From: JASLDZ01 sp964244065
Lineage (GTDB): Bacteria; Pseudomonadota; Alphaproteobacteria; Caulobacterales; Caulobacteraceae
Direction: 5' to 3'
DNA length: 64,000 bases
Assembly (NCBI GenBank): GCA_964244065.1
Contig: CAXTHH010000001.1
Coordinates: forward strand, 1 to 64,000
Numbering within the stretch: position 1 is the stretch's first letter; each line of letters begins with the position of its first letter. Positions 44,753-60,262 of the stretch are shown here, one piece after another. The notes beneath the pieces are model-generated. The model worked only from the letters and a program-made list of their open reading frames with translations, had not been told where the DNA came from and searched no databases. The translations under genes and the position numbers were made by a program.

Positions 44753-45280
44753 TCACCGCGCCGCGTGCCGGGCCTCGTGGTCCAGGAGCCAGCGCTTGCG
44801 CTCCAGCCCGCCGCCGTAGCCGGTGAGGGCGCCGGAGCCGCCGATCACGCGGTGGCAGGGGACGACGATGGCCACCGGGTTGGCGCCGTTGGCGAGGCCG
44901 ACCGCGCGCACCGCACTGGGCCGGCCGATGCGGGCGGCGAGCTTGCCATAGCTCTCCGGCGCGGCGGCGGGCACGGCGCGCAGAGCGGCCCAGACCTCTC
45001 GCTGGAAGAGCGTGCCGCCCGTGGCCGTGGGCAGGCCGTCTATGGTGGCGAGCTCCCCGGCGAAGTAGCGGGCCAGGGCGTCGCGGGCGGCGGTGGGAGA
45101 CCGCGCGTCCGTCACCGTCCAGCCGCCGCGGACATAGTGGCGGTCGAGGAGGCGAGTCATGCGCTCGCGGTGCGTGTCGAAATCGACGGCGCGCAGGCGG
45201 CCCTCGGCGTCGGTGAGGATCACGACGTCGCCGACCGGGGTGGCGAGGGTCTCGCGGAGGAGGAGCAGGGGCTGTGTCAT
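44753..45280 (-). CDS. ogt: Methylated-DNA--[protein]-cysteine S-methyltransferase
   Basis: A 175-residue suicide DNA repair protein that removes O6-alkyl groups from guanine. The acceptor cysteine lies in VVPCHRVIGGSG (about Cys142). The helix-turn-helix and Asn hinge region YGKLAARIGRPSAVRAVGLA and NGANP precede it, and LTGYGGGLERKRWLLDHE closes the domain. The N-terminal half is the divergent ribonuclease-like domain. The ATG at 45280 is chosen over an upstream in-frame start because it begins the conserved region. It is divergent from the damaged ada-like gene, 113 bases apart, and converges with the cyclase-like gene with a 3-base gap. Confidence 0.93.
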   Translation of the reverse strand: MTQPLLLLRETLATPVGDVVILTDAEGRLRAVDFDTHRERMTRLLDRHYVRGGWTVTDARSPTAARDALARYFAGELATIDGLPTATGGTLFQREVWAALRAVPAAAPESYGKLAARIGRPSAVRAVGLANGANPVAIVVPCHRVIGGSGALTGYGGGLERKRWLLDHEARHAAR

Positions 45281-45393
45281 GCGGCCAATGTGGAGCTCTC
45301 GCGCGGCGCGTACCGGCGGAATCCGGACGCGGCCGCTCGGCGGTGTCCGCATTCCGCTAGTCGTCCGAGCGGGGCGCGCTCATCCTAGCGCCC

Positions 45394-46258
45394 ATGCTCG
45401 ACTTCGACAGCACCTACGCCGCGCTGCTGCGCCGCGACCCGGCGCTCGACGGCCACGTCTTCGTGGGCGTGCGCACCACGCGCATCTACTGCCGCCCGGT
45501 GTGCCCGGCGCGCACGCCGCTGGCGCGCAACGTCACCTCCACCCCAGCGCGGCGCACGCCCAGGCGGCCGGCTTCCGCCCCTGCCTGCGCTGCCGGCCGG
45601 AGACGGCGCCCGACAGCCCCGCCTGGCAGGGCTCGCTCGCCTCCGTCAGCCGCGCCCTGCGGCTGATCGAGGACGGGGCGCTGGCCGAGGGGGACGCCGA
45701 GGCCCTGGCCGAGCGGCTGGGCATGACGGGCCGTCACCTGCGCCGGCTCTTCGTGCAGCACCTGGACGTCACCCCCGCGGCTGTGGAGAGCACGCGGCGG
45801 ATACACCTCGCCAAGGGGCTGATCCACGAGACGCGCCTGCCGATGACCACGGTGGCCCTGGCGGCGGGCTACGGCAGCCTGCGCCGCTTCAACGAGGCCT
45901 TCCAGGAGCTGTTCGGCCGGTCGCCCACCGCGCTCCGGCGCGACGCGGCGGCGGGCCGCCCGGCGGAGGACCCCTCCGACGCCCTGCGCCTGCGGCTCGC
46001 CTACCTCCGCCGCTCGACTGGGCGTCGCGGCTCACGGGCGGCGCAGCGCCCGCCCTGCGCGAGCCGCGGCGCGAGGGCCCGGCCCTCGTCGGCCGGCTGG
46101 AGGTGGAGGGCGAGGCCGCCCTGGTCGTCCTGCGCCAGGGGCCGGGCGCCAGCGTGCTGGTGGAGCTGCCGGACACGCCGGTGCGCCGCCTGGCCCGCGC
46201 CGCGGCCCTGCTGAAGCGCGCCCTGGCCAGCGAGGGCGCGCCCTCCGCCCGGCCCTAG
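45394..46258 (+). pseudogene. ada: Broken Ada-type DNA alkylation response regulator (Ada-AraC-AlkA N-terminal part)
   Basis: Starts with an Ada metal-binding, phosphotriester-repair domain: FVGVRTTRIYCRPVCPAR holds Cys33 and Cys37. The other two ligands (FRPCLRCRPE) are only readable in another frame. A single base appears missing near 45537, where ACCTCCACC would be expected as ACC-TTC-CAC. The AraC DNA-binding domain then reads through (AEALAERLGMTGRHLRRLF, VALAAGYGSLRRFNEAFQEL). A second one-base loss near 46005 shifts the frame again before PPLDWASRLTGG, the start of an AlkA-like N-terminal domain. The frame stops at 46258 without the helix-hairpin-helix glycosylase domain. Two sequencing errors could explain the frameshifts, but not the missing C terminus. 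Confidence 0.8.
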
Positions 46259-47106
46259 CGCTTCACCGCGGCGCGCAGGTAGGGCGCGGGCTCCACCAGG
46301 GCGAAGCCCGGCGTCAGGCTGGCGAAGTGGCGCAGCCACCAGGCGTGGCCGGCCCCGAACACCACCAGCACCCGGTCGCCGGGCGCGCTCGCCTGGGTGA
46401 TCTTGGCGAAGATCCTGGCGTTGCGCAGGTACCAGCCGCCGCTGAGGTCCGCCCCGGGCTGGCGCTCGCCCGCGCCTTCGGAGAGCATGCCGTAGTAGCC
46501 CTCCACATGGTCGGTGCGGATGTTGGCGGGGTCGTTCAGCAGCAGGAGCGCGTTGGCGATGCTGCGCTTCTGCGCCGCTTCGATCTGCGCCATGTGCGTC
46601 TTGCCGAGCGCCATCATCGCCTCCGCCCGCCCGTCGCCCCGCGCCTTCGAGAAGGCGGCGAGCGGCTCCCACGGAAAGTAGTCCGGCCCGCCTTCCGTCC
46701 CGCGCTCGTCGACGCCGTGGACCGTCTTGAGCCCGAGCCGGTTCGCCAGGCGGAAGCCGATCTGCACGCCCTCGTCGCGCGCCTTCAGGAGGTCGGCCGG
46801 GGTGAACTTCGCATAGGCGGGGGTCTCCAGGGCCGGGCCGACCCCCACCCGCTCCACCATGATCCGGGTCGGCCGGAACCGCGCCAGCGCGTCCGCGACG
46901 CGCCGCAGCTCGGCTTGCCGGCGGGGCGTGGTGGGATCGTCGGCGCGGACGTTGTTCAGGTCCTGCCCCGGGTTGTCCAGGTGGTAGACGCCCAGCACCA
47001 TCACCTGCACCACGGCCGGCGCCTCGGTGCGCGCGGCGGCCCTTGTGTCGAGGAGGGCCGGCAGCAGCGCGGCGGCGATCAGGGCGGCGCGTCGGGTGGG
47101 CGTCAT
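46255..47106 (-). CDS. DUF5694 domain protein, exported
   Basis: A 283-residue protein from the ATG at 47106 with a signal peptide containing twin Arg (MTPTRRAALIAAALLPALLD). The mature part begins VMVLGVYHLDNPGQDLNNVR and continues with ADALARFRPTRIMVERVGVG. Near the end is VLVVFGAGHAWWLRHFAS. The paired motifs GxYH and GAGH resemble the TraB/PrgY/ChaN-like Tiki-type fold, in which such His and Glu residues bind metal. Function is unproven. Its stop overlaps the end of the ada-like pseudogene by four bases on the opposite strand, and it is divergent from the 541-residue orphan gene. Confidence 0.75.
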   Translation of the reverse strand: MTPTRRAALIAAALLPALLDTRAAARTEAPAVVQVMVLGVYHLDNPGQDLNNVRADDPTTPRRQAELRRVADALARFRPTRIMVERVGVGPALETPAYAKFTPADLLKARDEGVQIGFRLANRLGLKTVHGVDERGTEGGPDYFPWEPLAAFSKARGDGRAEAMMALGKTHMAQIEAAQKRSIANALLLLNDPANIRTDHVEGYYGMLSEGAGERQPGADLSGGWYLRNARIFAKITQASAPGDRVLVVFGAGHAWWLRHFASLTPGFALVEPAPYLRAAVKR

Positions 47107-47289
47107 GGAAGGCTCCGGGGCGGCGGAACGGCCCGCCGTCAGCCATGAGGCCGCGGCGCCCGCGGACGGAGGCGCCGCCCCGCGTAAACTGGCGGTGATC
47201 CGGTCCATCCGGCCGTGCGGCCGAAGGACACACCTCTGACGCACACCCGCCCGCCGTGCCATACGGCGTTCGGGCTCAAGGGGGCGGGT

Positions 47290-48915
47290 ATGGCGGGAAC
47301 ATCCGGGGCGGTCGGCCTCAACCGGCGCGTGGTGCTGACGGAGACCACGCTGGGCCGTACGCTGCGGCGGCTGCGCCTGATCCCCGAGAACGACGCACGC
47401 TTCGACGGCGTGCCGATCGGCTACCTGATCCGCTGTTCCAACGCGGTCTTCGACGAGCTGGAACGCGATCCCCTGCTGCTCGAGCCCGTGGTGCGCGCGG
47501 GCATCCGCGTGACGGACGACCGGGCGAAGCTGTTCGCCAGGAGCCGCCCCCTGCGCGTGGCCAAGGTCGACCAGGCGTTCATGACGGAGGTGAAGCGGCA
47601 CTTCGAGGCGGGGCAGCCCGCCGTCGACGCGGCGGTCAAGGAGGTGCTCGACCACCACGCCCAGATGAACGCGCGGTGGAGCAAGTACTGGAAGGGCACG
47701 GCGCGCGACCTGGCCGTCTCGGCGGTGGCGGTCACCGTGGGGATCGTCGGCCTCGCCGCGGCCGTGCCCACCGGCGGCCTTAGCATCGCCTTCGCGGTGA
47801 TCGGGCTGGCGCGAGGCATCGCCGGCGGCGTCAGCAAGCTGGTGGAGTGCTGGCTCAGGGCCGAGGAGATCGAGAAGCGGCTGGACGCCAACCTGCGCGA
47901 GCTGATGGGCAAGTACGGCGTCAAGCTCGATCACAACGGCGCCTACACCGTGGCGGCGGGAGGCGTGACGACCCACGCGGGCCGGGCGCACCAGATCGGC
48001 GCCACGGTGGCCAACACGCTGATCCAGGCGCCGGTCGCGGCGACCATGGCCGTGATCGAGCAGGACGTGGCCCGCTGGAAGGGCAAGCTCTCCAGCCTCT
48101 ACCAGCTCGCGCACGAACTGGCGGTGGAGCTCAACCGCCTGCTGGTGGAGATGGAGGCGCTCGGGTCCACGCTGCCGCCCGAGAAGCAGCGCAAGCTCGA
48201 CGGGCTGGCGGAGCGCGTCATGGAGCTGTTGGACGGGGGCGTGCGGAAGGCGCGCTTCCGCGACCACATGACGGTGAGCGCCGCCCACCAGCGCTATATG
48301 CGCGGCTGGGAACGCGCCGGCACGTTCGAGACCCTGCTCGACACTCTGAAGGGCGTCACGGACACCGAGGCCGGCCACCGGGGCGTGAAGATCGGCGCGG
48401 CCTTCACCGCCTTCATGACCAACGCGGCCTTCACCGTGCACACCTACGACGGCGGCCTGATGCACTCGCCGCTGATGGATGCGGCCGCCTGGGATCCGGC
48501 GCTCGGCAAGCAGGTGGGGCTGGTGACCGGCGCCGCCAACGACGCCCTGGGCGTGGCCATGGACCTCCGCGGGATCGTGGGCGCGGTGAACGAGACGCCG
48601 GAGGAGACGGCGGAGTACGAGCGGGTGACCGCCGCCTTCTGCAGGGCGGAGATGCCCATCGTGGCCCCGCGCCGCTCGCCGCCGCGGCCGAACCCTCTCG
48701 CCGTGGTGGCGCGCAACACGCCGGCGGCCCGCACGCCGGGGCAGGCCCCCGTCTCGCCCCGCGCGGCCGCCCCCGCGATGGGCGCCGCGCCGCGCCCGCC
48801 AGGCCTCCGCACCCCGCCGCCTTTGCCGCCTCGACCGGCGCCCGCGCCGCAGGCGACGCGGGTCGCCGCCGCGCCCGCGGCGCGGGCTCCGGCGCCGCCG
48901 TTCCGAAGCCCGTGA
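47290..48915 (+). CDS. Unknown protein with hydrophobic helical hairpin and Pro/Ala-rich tail
   Basis: A 541-residue protein from the ATG at 47290, which follows a GGGGG ribosome binding site. I recognise no family. Residues 1-135 are charged and helical. A hydrophobic hairpin spans about 141-180 (LAVSAVAVTVGIVGLAAAVP and LSIAFAVIGLARGIAGGV). Long amphipathic helices with coiled-coil character follow to about 370 (LAHELAVELNRLLVEMEALG). Residues 455-541 are low-complexity Pro, Ala and Arg. There is no signal peptide. The layout recalls pore-forming or tail-translocated effector proteins, but that is only analogy. The upstream context resembles that of the cyclase-like gene (G-run, then ATGG), and both lie in the same accessory block. 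A perfect terminator hairpin follows. Confidence 0.75.
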   Translation: MAGTSGAVGLNRRVVLTETTLGRTLRRLRLIPENDARFDGVPIGYLIRCSNAVFDELERDPLLLEPVVRAGIRVTDDRAKLFARSRPLRVAKVDQAFMTEVKRHFEAGQPAVDAAVKEVLDHHAQMNARWSKYWKGTARDLAVSAVAVTVGIVGLAAAVPTGGLSIAFAVIGLARGIAGGVSKLVECWLRAEEIEKRLDANLRELMGKYGVKLDHNGAYTVAAGGVTTHAGRAHQIGATVANTLIQAPVAATMAVIEQDVARWKGKLSSLYQLAHELAVELNRLLVEMEALGSTLPPEKQRKLDGLAERVMELLDGGVRKARFRDHMTVSAAHQRYMRGWERAGTFETLLDTLKGVTDTEAGHRGVKIGAAFTAFMTNAAFTVHTYDGGLMHSPLMDAAAWDPALGKQVGLVTGAANDALGVAMDLRGIVGAVNETPEETAEYERVTAAFCRAEMPIVAPRRSPPRPNPLAVVARNTPAARTPGQAPVSPRAAAPAMGAAPRPPGLRTPPPLPPRPAPAPQATRVAAAPAARAPAPPFRSP

Positions 48916-48919
48916 CGAC

Positions 48920-48950
48920 GCCGCGCGAAAGGCCTTGGCTTTCGCGCGGC
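48920..48950 (+). terminator. Hairpin terminator after the 541-residue orphan gene
   Basis: A perfect 12-base-pair stem, GCCGCGCGAAAG (48920-48931) with CTTTCGCGCGGC (48939-48950), around a 7-base loop, followed by CTTCCCCTATCT. It begins five bases after the stop codon and separates the accessory block from rpoB. Confidence 0.8.
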
Positions 48951-49079
48951 CTTCCCCTATCTCCGTCCGCTCACCCACCACCGACTCGCGCCGGCGGGCA
49001 CGCTCGTGTCCGCGCGGCGGTTCGTCGTGGCGGGGTCCCGAGGCCCGGTCCACCGCCCTGGACCGCGTGCGAAGGGACG

Positions 49080-49144
49080 CCTCCGCCCAGGCCCGCCTGG
49101 CCGCGGAGGACCGCATAGCGTCTGCGGAACCGACCCGGTTCCGC
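49080..49144 (+). promoter_or_regulatory. Structured rpoB leader with two stable hairpins
   Basis: The roughly 245-base gap between the terminator and rpoB contains two strong inverted repeats. The first is CCTCCGC-CCAGG (49080-49091) with CCTGG and GCGGAGG (49096-49109). The second is the perfect GCGGAACCG (49124-49132) with CGGTTCCGC (49136-49144). No T-run follows, so they are more likely leader or processing structures than terminators. A convincing rpoB promoter could not be identified by eye in this gap. Confidence 0.5.
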
Positions 49145-49196
49145 GGAGGGCGGACGCTCCACACCCAACGCGCCTCCCCGCGCGCGCAGGAGCCCC

Positions 49197-53336
<4,140 letters not shown>

Positions 53337-53343
53337 GCGCCAA

Positions 53344-53460
53344 CCCTCGTCGCCCTCGGACTTGATCCGAGGGCCGAGCGGTCCGCGCCTCTCCGGCGTC
53401 CGATCGTCCGATCGTCCGCTCTTTCGCTCGGTCCTCGGGTCAAGCCCGAGGACGACGGAG
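53344..53460. repeat. Inverted pair of REP-like palindromes between rpoB and rpoC
   Basis: Two hairpins, CCCTCGGA-CTTGA-TCCGAGGG (53353-53373) and GTCCTCGGG-TCAAG-CCCGAGGAC (53431-53453). The reverse complement of the first element with its flanks matches the second over about 33 bases with only a few differences, so they form an inverted pair. The CCTCGGG-TCAAG-CCCGAGG palindrome is common in intergenic DNA of Alphaproteobacteria. Here it lies inside what should be the rpoBC transcript. Confidence 0.8.
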
Positions 53461-53518
53461 GTGAGGGAGCGGGTGGAACAGAGATTTACGCAGCGCACGC
53501 TGCAGAAAGTGAACCGAG

Positions 53519-57712
<4,194 letters not shown>

Positions 57713-57733
57713 CCCTCGTCACAGGTTGAACGG

Positions 57734-57767
57734 CGGCGGCCCGGAGGAGCGATCCTCCGGGCCGTCG
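57734..57767 (+). terminator. Hairpin terminator after rpoC
   Basis: The stem GGCCCGGAGGA (57738-57748) with TCCTCCGGGCC (57753-57763) around a GCGA loop is extended by a few more pairs including one G-U. A short pyrimidine-rich tail follows. It lies 21 bases after the rpoC stop. Confidence 0.75.
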
Positions 57768-57785
57768 TCATGTCCGGGCGGCGGT

Positions 57786-58673
57786 TCAGGACCGTGGCGG
57801 GTCCAGGTCGCGCATGTGCGCCCGGTCATCCGTGCGCTCGCGCAGGGAGGGGGGCGGCTCCACGTCGGCCTCCTCGGTGGCGAAGCCGGAGGGCGGGGTG
57901 ACGAAGCAGGGCAGGGCGCCCAGCTTCAGGCTGTGCGGCGGCCTGTCGCGGTAGCTCTTCCAGCCGCGCGGCTTGCCGAGCGGCAGCTTGCAGCCGAACC
58001 CCGGCGGGTGAGCCCCCGGCGGACCGGCCCAGCGCTCCTTCAGCCCGAACTGATCGCCGAGGTTGGCGAACGCCACGGGAGCGGGCCCCTTCATCTTACT
58101 GTGCGCGAAGACCGCGGCATCGAACCCGGCGCGCTTCTCGGCCGGGATCGTGTCCACCGGCGCGGCGTCGCGGACGCCGGCGGCGAGGCGGGCGCCGCAT
58201 CGGGCGCGCTCCGCCTCGCTCAGCCTCAGGGCGGCGGCGTGGGCGCAGCCGAGCAGGCCGCGCAGCGCGCCGGCCGCCGCACCAGGTCCACCGCCGGCGT
58301 CGATGCCGGTCGTCCCGCCGCCGGCAGCCGCGACGGCGGCGCTCGCGACGGCGGCGCTCGCCACGGCCGCGCTCGCCGCGGCGGCCGGCGGCGCGGGCGC
58401 GGGCGGGGCGGGCGAGACGTCTGCGGCCGCCGCCGAGGCCAAGGTCGCGGCGCGGGCGTGGGCCGCCGGTCCGAGGCTCGGCGCCGGCGCCGGGGCGGTC
58501 CGTCCCACCGCGTCCGGCAGGGACGGCGGGCGGGCCAGGTCGAGCCGCACCTCGGGCGGCGGCGGGCCCGGACGGGCGAGCCGGCCCGCCGCCAGCACCA
58601 GCCAGCCCAGCGCCACCGCGTGCAGCGCGAGCGAGGCGGCCAGAGCCGCGCGCCCCTGCTCCGCGCGCCTCAC
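57786..58673 (-). CDS. TonB-like N-terminal anchor protein with conserved Cys domain (copy 2)
   Basis: A 295-residue protein from a GTG at 58673 that overlaps the stop of the upstream paralogue as GTGA. A single N-terminal transmembrane helix (AALAASLALHAVALGWLVLA) is followed by a Pro/Ala-rich periplasmic stretch to about residue 130, including Ala-Val repeats. A compact domain with LLGCAHAAALRLSEAERARC comes next, then a C-terminal extension with GFGCKLPLGKPRGWKSYRDR. The layout resembles TonB-type transducers or periplasmic spanners, but the TonB C-terminal fold is not recognised. The Cys motif GCxHxxxxRLSxAERARC is shared with the paralogue. Function unknown. Confidence 0.75.
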   Translation of the reverse strand: MRRAEQGRAALAASLALHAVALGWLVLAAGRLARPGPPPPEVRLDLARPPSLPDAVGRTAPAPAPSLGPAAHARAATLASAAAADVSPAPPAPAPPAAAASAAVASAAVASAAVAAAGGGTTGIDAGGGPGAAAGALRGLLGCAHAAALRLSEAERARCGARLAAGVRDAAPVDTIPAEKRAGFDAAVFAHSKMKGPAPVAFANLGDQFGLKERWAGPPGAHPPGFGCKLPLGKPRGWKSYRDRPPHSLKLGALPCFVTPPSGFATEEADVEPPPSLRERTDDRAHMRDLDPPRS

Positions 58674-59407
58674 CGGCGGAACTTGGCGTAGGCGTCGGGG
58701 GGCAGGCAGCCCGGGCTCAGGTTGGCCCCCACCATGGCGGTGTCGCACGGCACGAAGCCGCCGCGCAGCGGGCCCTCGCCCCGGGCGCGCTTGGCCTCGT
58801 TGCGCAGGGCCTCGCGGCTGAAGGCGGCGAGCTTGTCGGTCTCCAGCGGCAGGGGCGCCCCCTTGGCCGAGGCGTACCCGGCGTCGCAGCGGGCGCGCTC
58901 GGCCGCGGACAGGCGCATGTAGCCCTCGTGGCTGCAGCCCACCGTGGCGCGCAGGAAGCCGCCCACGTTCGCCTCCGCCCCGGAAAGCCGCGCGGGCGCG
59001 CCGCCCGCGGGCGCGCCTAGCGGCGAGGTCGAGCCGCCCCCCGCCGCCGGGCCCCGCTCGGGCGCGGGCGGAGCGGGCGGCGCCTGCAGGGGCGCAGCCG
59101 GGGCGGACGGGGCCGGCGCGGCGCGCACCGGCGACGGCGGCGCGGGCCGGGGCCGGGCGGCGGCGGGAGCCAGGTCGGGCGAGGCCGCGCGAGCGACGGC
59201 TGCCCCGAGGGCGGCGGGCCGCGGATCCGGCGGCGCGGGCGGGCGCTCCAGCTCCAGCCGCACGTCCGGGCGAGGCGGCGCCTCGGGGCGCAGGCTCGCG
59301 CGCGGCAGCACGCTGGCGGCCAGCCAGGCCAGCAGCACGCCGTGCAGGGCGAGCGAGGCCGCCGCCGCGCCCGCCCGCGCCCTGTCTCCTCGCCGCGCCG
59401 CCCTCAT
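58670..59407 (-). CDS. TonB-like N-terminal anchor protein with conserved Cys domain (copy 1)
   Basis: A 245-residue paralogue of the next gene. The ATG at 59407 is preferred because it gives the same short basic N terminus and helix as copy 2 (MRAARRGDRARAGAAAASLA, then LHGVLLAWLAASVL). An ATG at 59449 would add 14 residues. A Pro/Ala-rich spacer of about 100 residues leads to the shared domain GCSHEGYMRLSAAERARCDA. The C terminus carries GGFVPCDTAMVGANLSPGCL with two more cysteines, and the four Cys may form disulfides in the periplasm. Transcription direction is opposite to rpoC. I know similar unnamed proteins from Caulobacteraceae but no function. Confidence 0.75.
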   Translation of the reverse strand: MRAARRGDRARAGAAAASLALHGVLLAWLAASVLPRASLRPEAPPRPDVRLELERPPAPPDPRPAALGAAVARAASPDLAPAAARPRPAPPSPVRAAPAPSAPAAPLQAPPAPPAPERGPAAGGGSTSPLGAPAGGAPARLSGAEANVGGFLRATVGCSHEGYMRLSAAERARCDAGYASAKGAPLPLETDKLAAFSREALRNEAKRARGEGPLRGGFVPCDTAMVGANLSPGCLPPDAYAKFRR

Positions 59408-59503
59408 CGGGTGCAGAAACGCGTGCGCCCGTGGCGGAAGCGTGGCCATGCGGGGCTGGCCGCGAGCGCACGCGAAGGTCTAGGCTCGACGGCGGAGGTT
59501 CCC

Positions 59504-60262
59504 ATGCTGACCGTCCTTCTCCCGCTCGCCCTGGCCGCCGCATCCCCGGCCGCAGACGTCGCCGCCGAGGCGCGTCGCTTCATGGACGGCTACGCCCGCG
59601 ACCTGGCCGCTGGCGACCGCGCCGCGGTGGCCGGGCGCTACAGTCGCCAGGGCGTGGTGTTCGTCAACGAGAAGGGGCGCGAGACCGTCTCCTTCGCCGA
59701 CAACCGTCGCCGCTACCTGACGGCTTGGACGCCCCCCGCCGCCTTCGCCTGGCGCGACCTGGAGGTGAGGGCTGTGGCCCGCGATGCGGCGGAGGCGACC
59801 GGCGGCTTCGACTGGACCCGCGCTCCGGCTGCGGCGCCCCTGCGCTTCGCCTACCGCGCGGAGCTGCGCCGCGAGGCCGGCGGGCTGAAGATCGCTCTGG
59901 AGGACGAGCGCCCGCTCGGCGCTCCCGCCGCGGCCGCGGCCGCGGCGCCCCTGCCCAAGGAGGTGCAGCTGGTCGCCGGCGCCTTCCGCACCCGCCCCGG
60001 CGGGGAGCCGCTCTACACCTACCGCAACGACACCATGTTCGGCATGAGCCATTGCGAGGGCGCCTGCGCCGTGGCCTGGCCCCCGCTGCTGGCGAGCGCC
60101 CAGCCGCAGCCCTCCGAAGACTGGACGCTGATCACCCGCCAGAACGGGTCCAAGCAGTGGGCCTACAAGGACAAGCCCCTCTACCGCGCCAACATCCCGG
60201 TGGAGCGTGTCGAGGCGGCGACGGGGGCGGGCGGGACCTGGGCCTTGGCCGCGCCGCGCTAG
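59504..60262 (+). CDS. Secreted fusion of NTF2-like (SnoaL/DUF4440) and COG4315 repeat domains
   Basis: A 252-residue protein from the ATG at 59504 with GGAGG five bases upstream. A short signal peptide (MLTVLLPLALAAASPAADV) is followed by an NTF2/SnoaL-like domain at about 20-145 (RRFMDGYARDLAAGDRAAVA, GVVFVNEKGRETVSFADNRR). After a linker at 146-160, a secreted-lipoprotein repeat domain of the COG4315/PF03640 type reads GEPLYTYRNDTMFGMSHCEG, CAVAWPPLLA, NGSKQWAYKDKPLYRANIP and GTWALAAPR. The latter family is exported and of unknown function. Its Cys pair CEGAC is conserved. The fusion of the two domains is uncommon. It converges with the hydrolase gene with a four-base overlap. Confidence 0.85.
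   Translation: MLTVLLPLALAAASPAADVAAEARRFMDGYARDLAAGDRAAVAGRYSRQGVVFVNEKGRETVSFADNRRRYLTAWTPPAAFAWRDLEVRAVARDAAEATGGFDWTRAPAAAPLRFAYRAELRREAGGLKIALEDERPLGAPAAAAAAAPLPKEVQLVAGAFRTRPGGEPLYTYRNDTMFGMSHCEGACAVAWPPLLASAQPQPSEDWTLITRQNGSKQWAYKDKPLYRANIPVERVEAATGAGGTWALAAPR

Noticed and set aside
48935..48963. TTGGCT-17-TATCTC as a promoter for rpoB
   Set aside because: It lies within the terminator hairpin of the preceding gene, so the match is more likely coincidental.
46255..49164. A 969-codon minus-strand frame that would extend the DUF5694 protein upstream
   Set aside because: The conserved protein and its signal peptide begin at 47106. The extension is antisense to the orphan gene.
42890..49196. 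A complete type VI or contact-dependent toxin module with an immunity gene
   Set aside because: No secretion component, PAAR/VgrG, Rhs repeat, two-partner secretion gene or evident small immunity gene is present, so only the cyclase-like motifs are reported.
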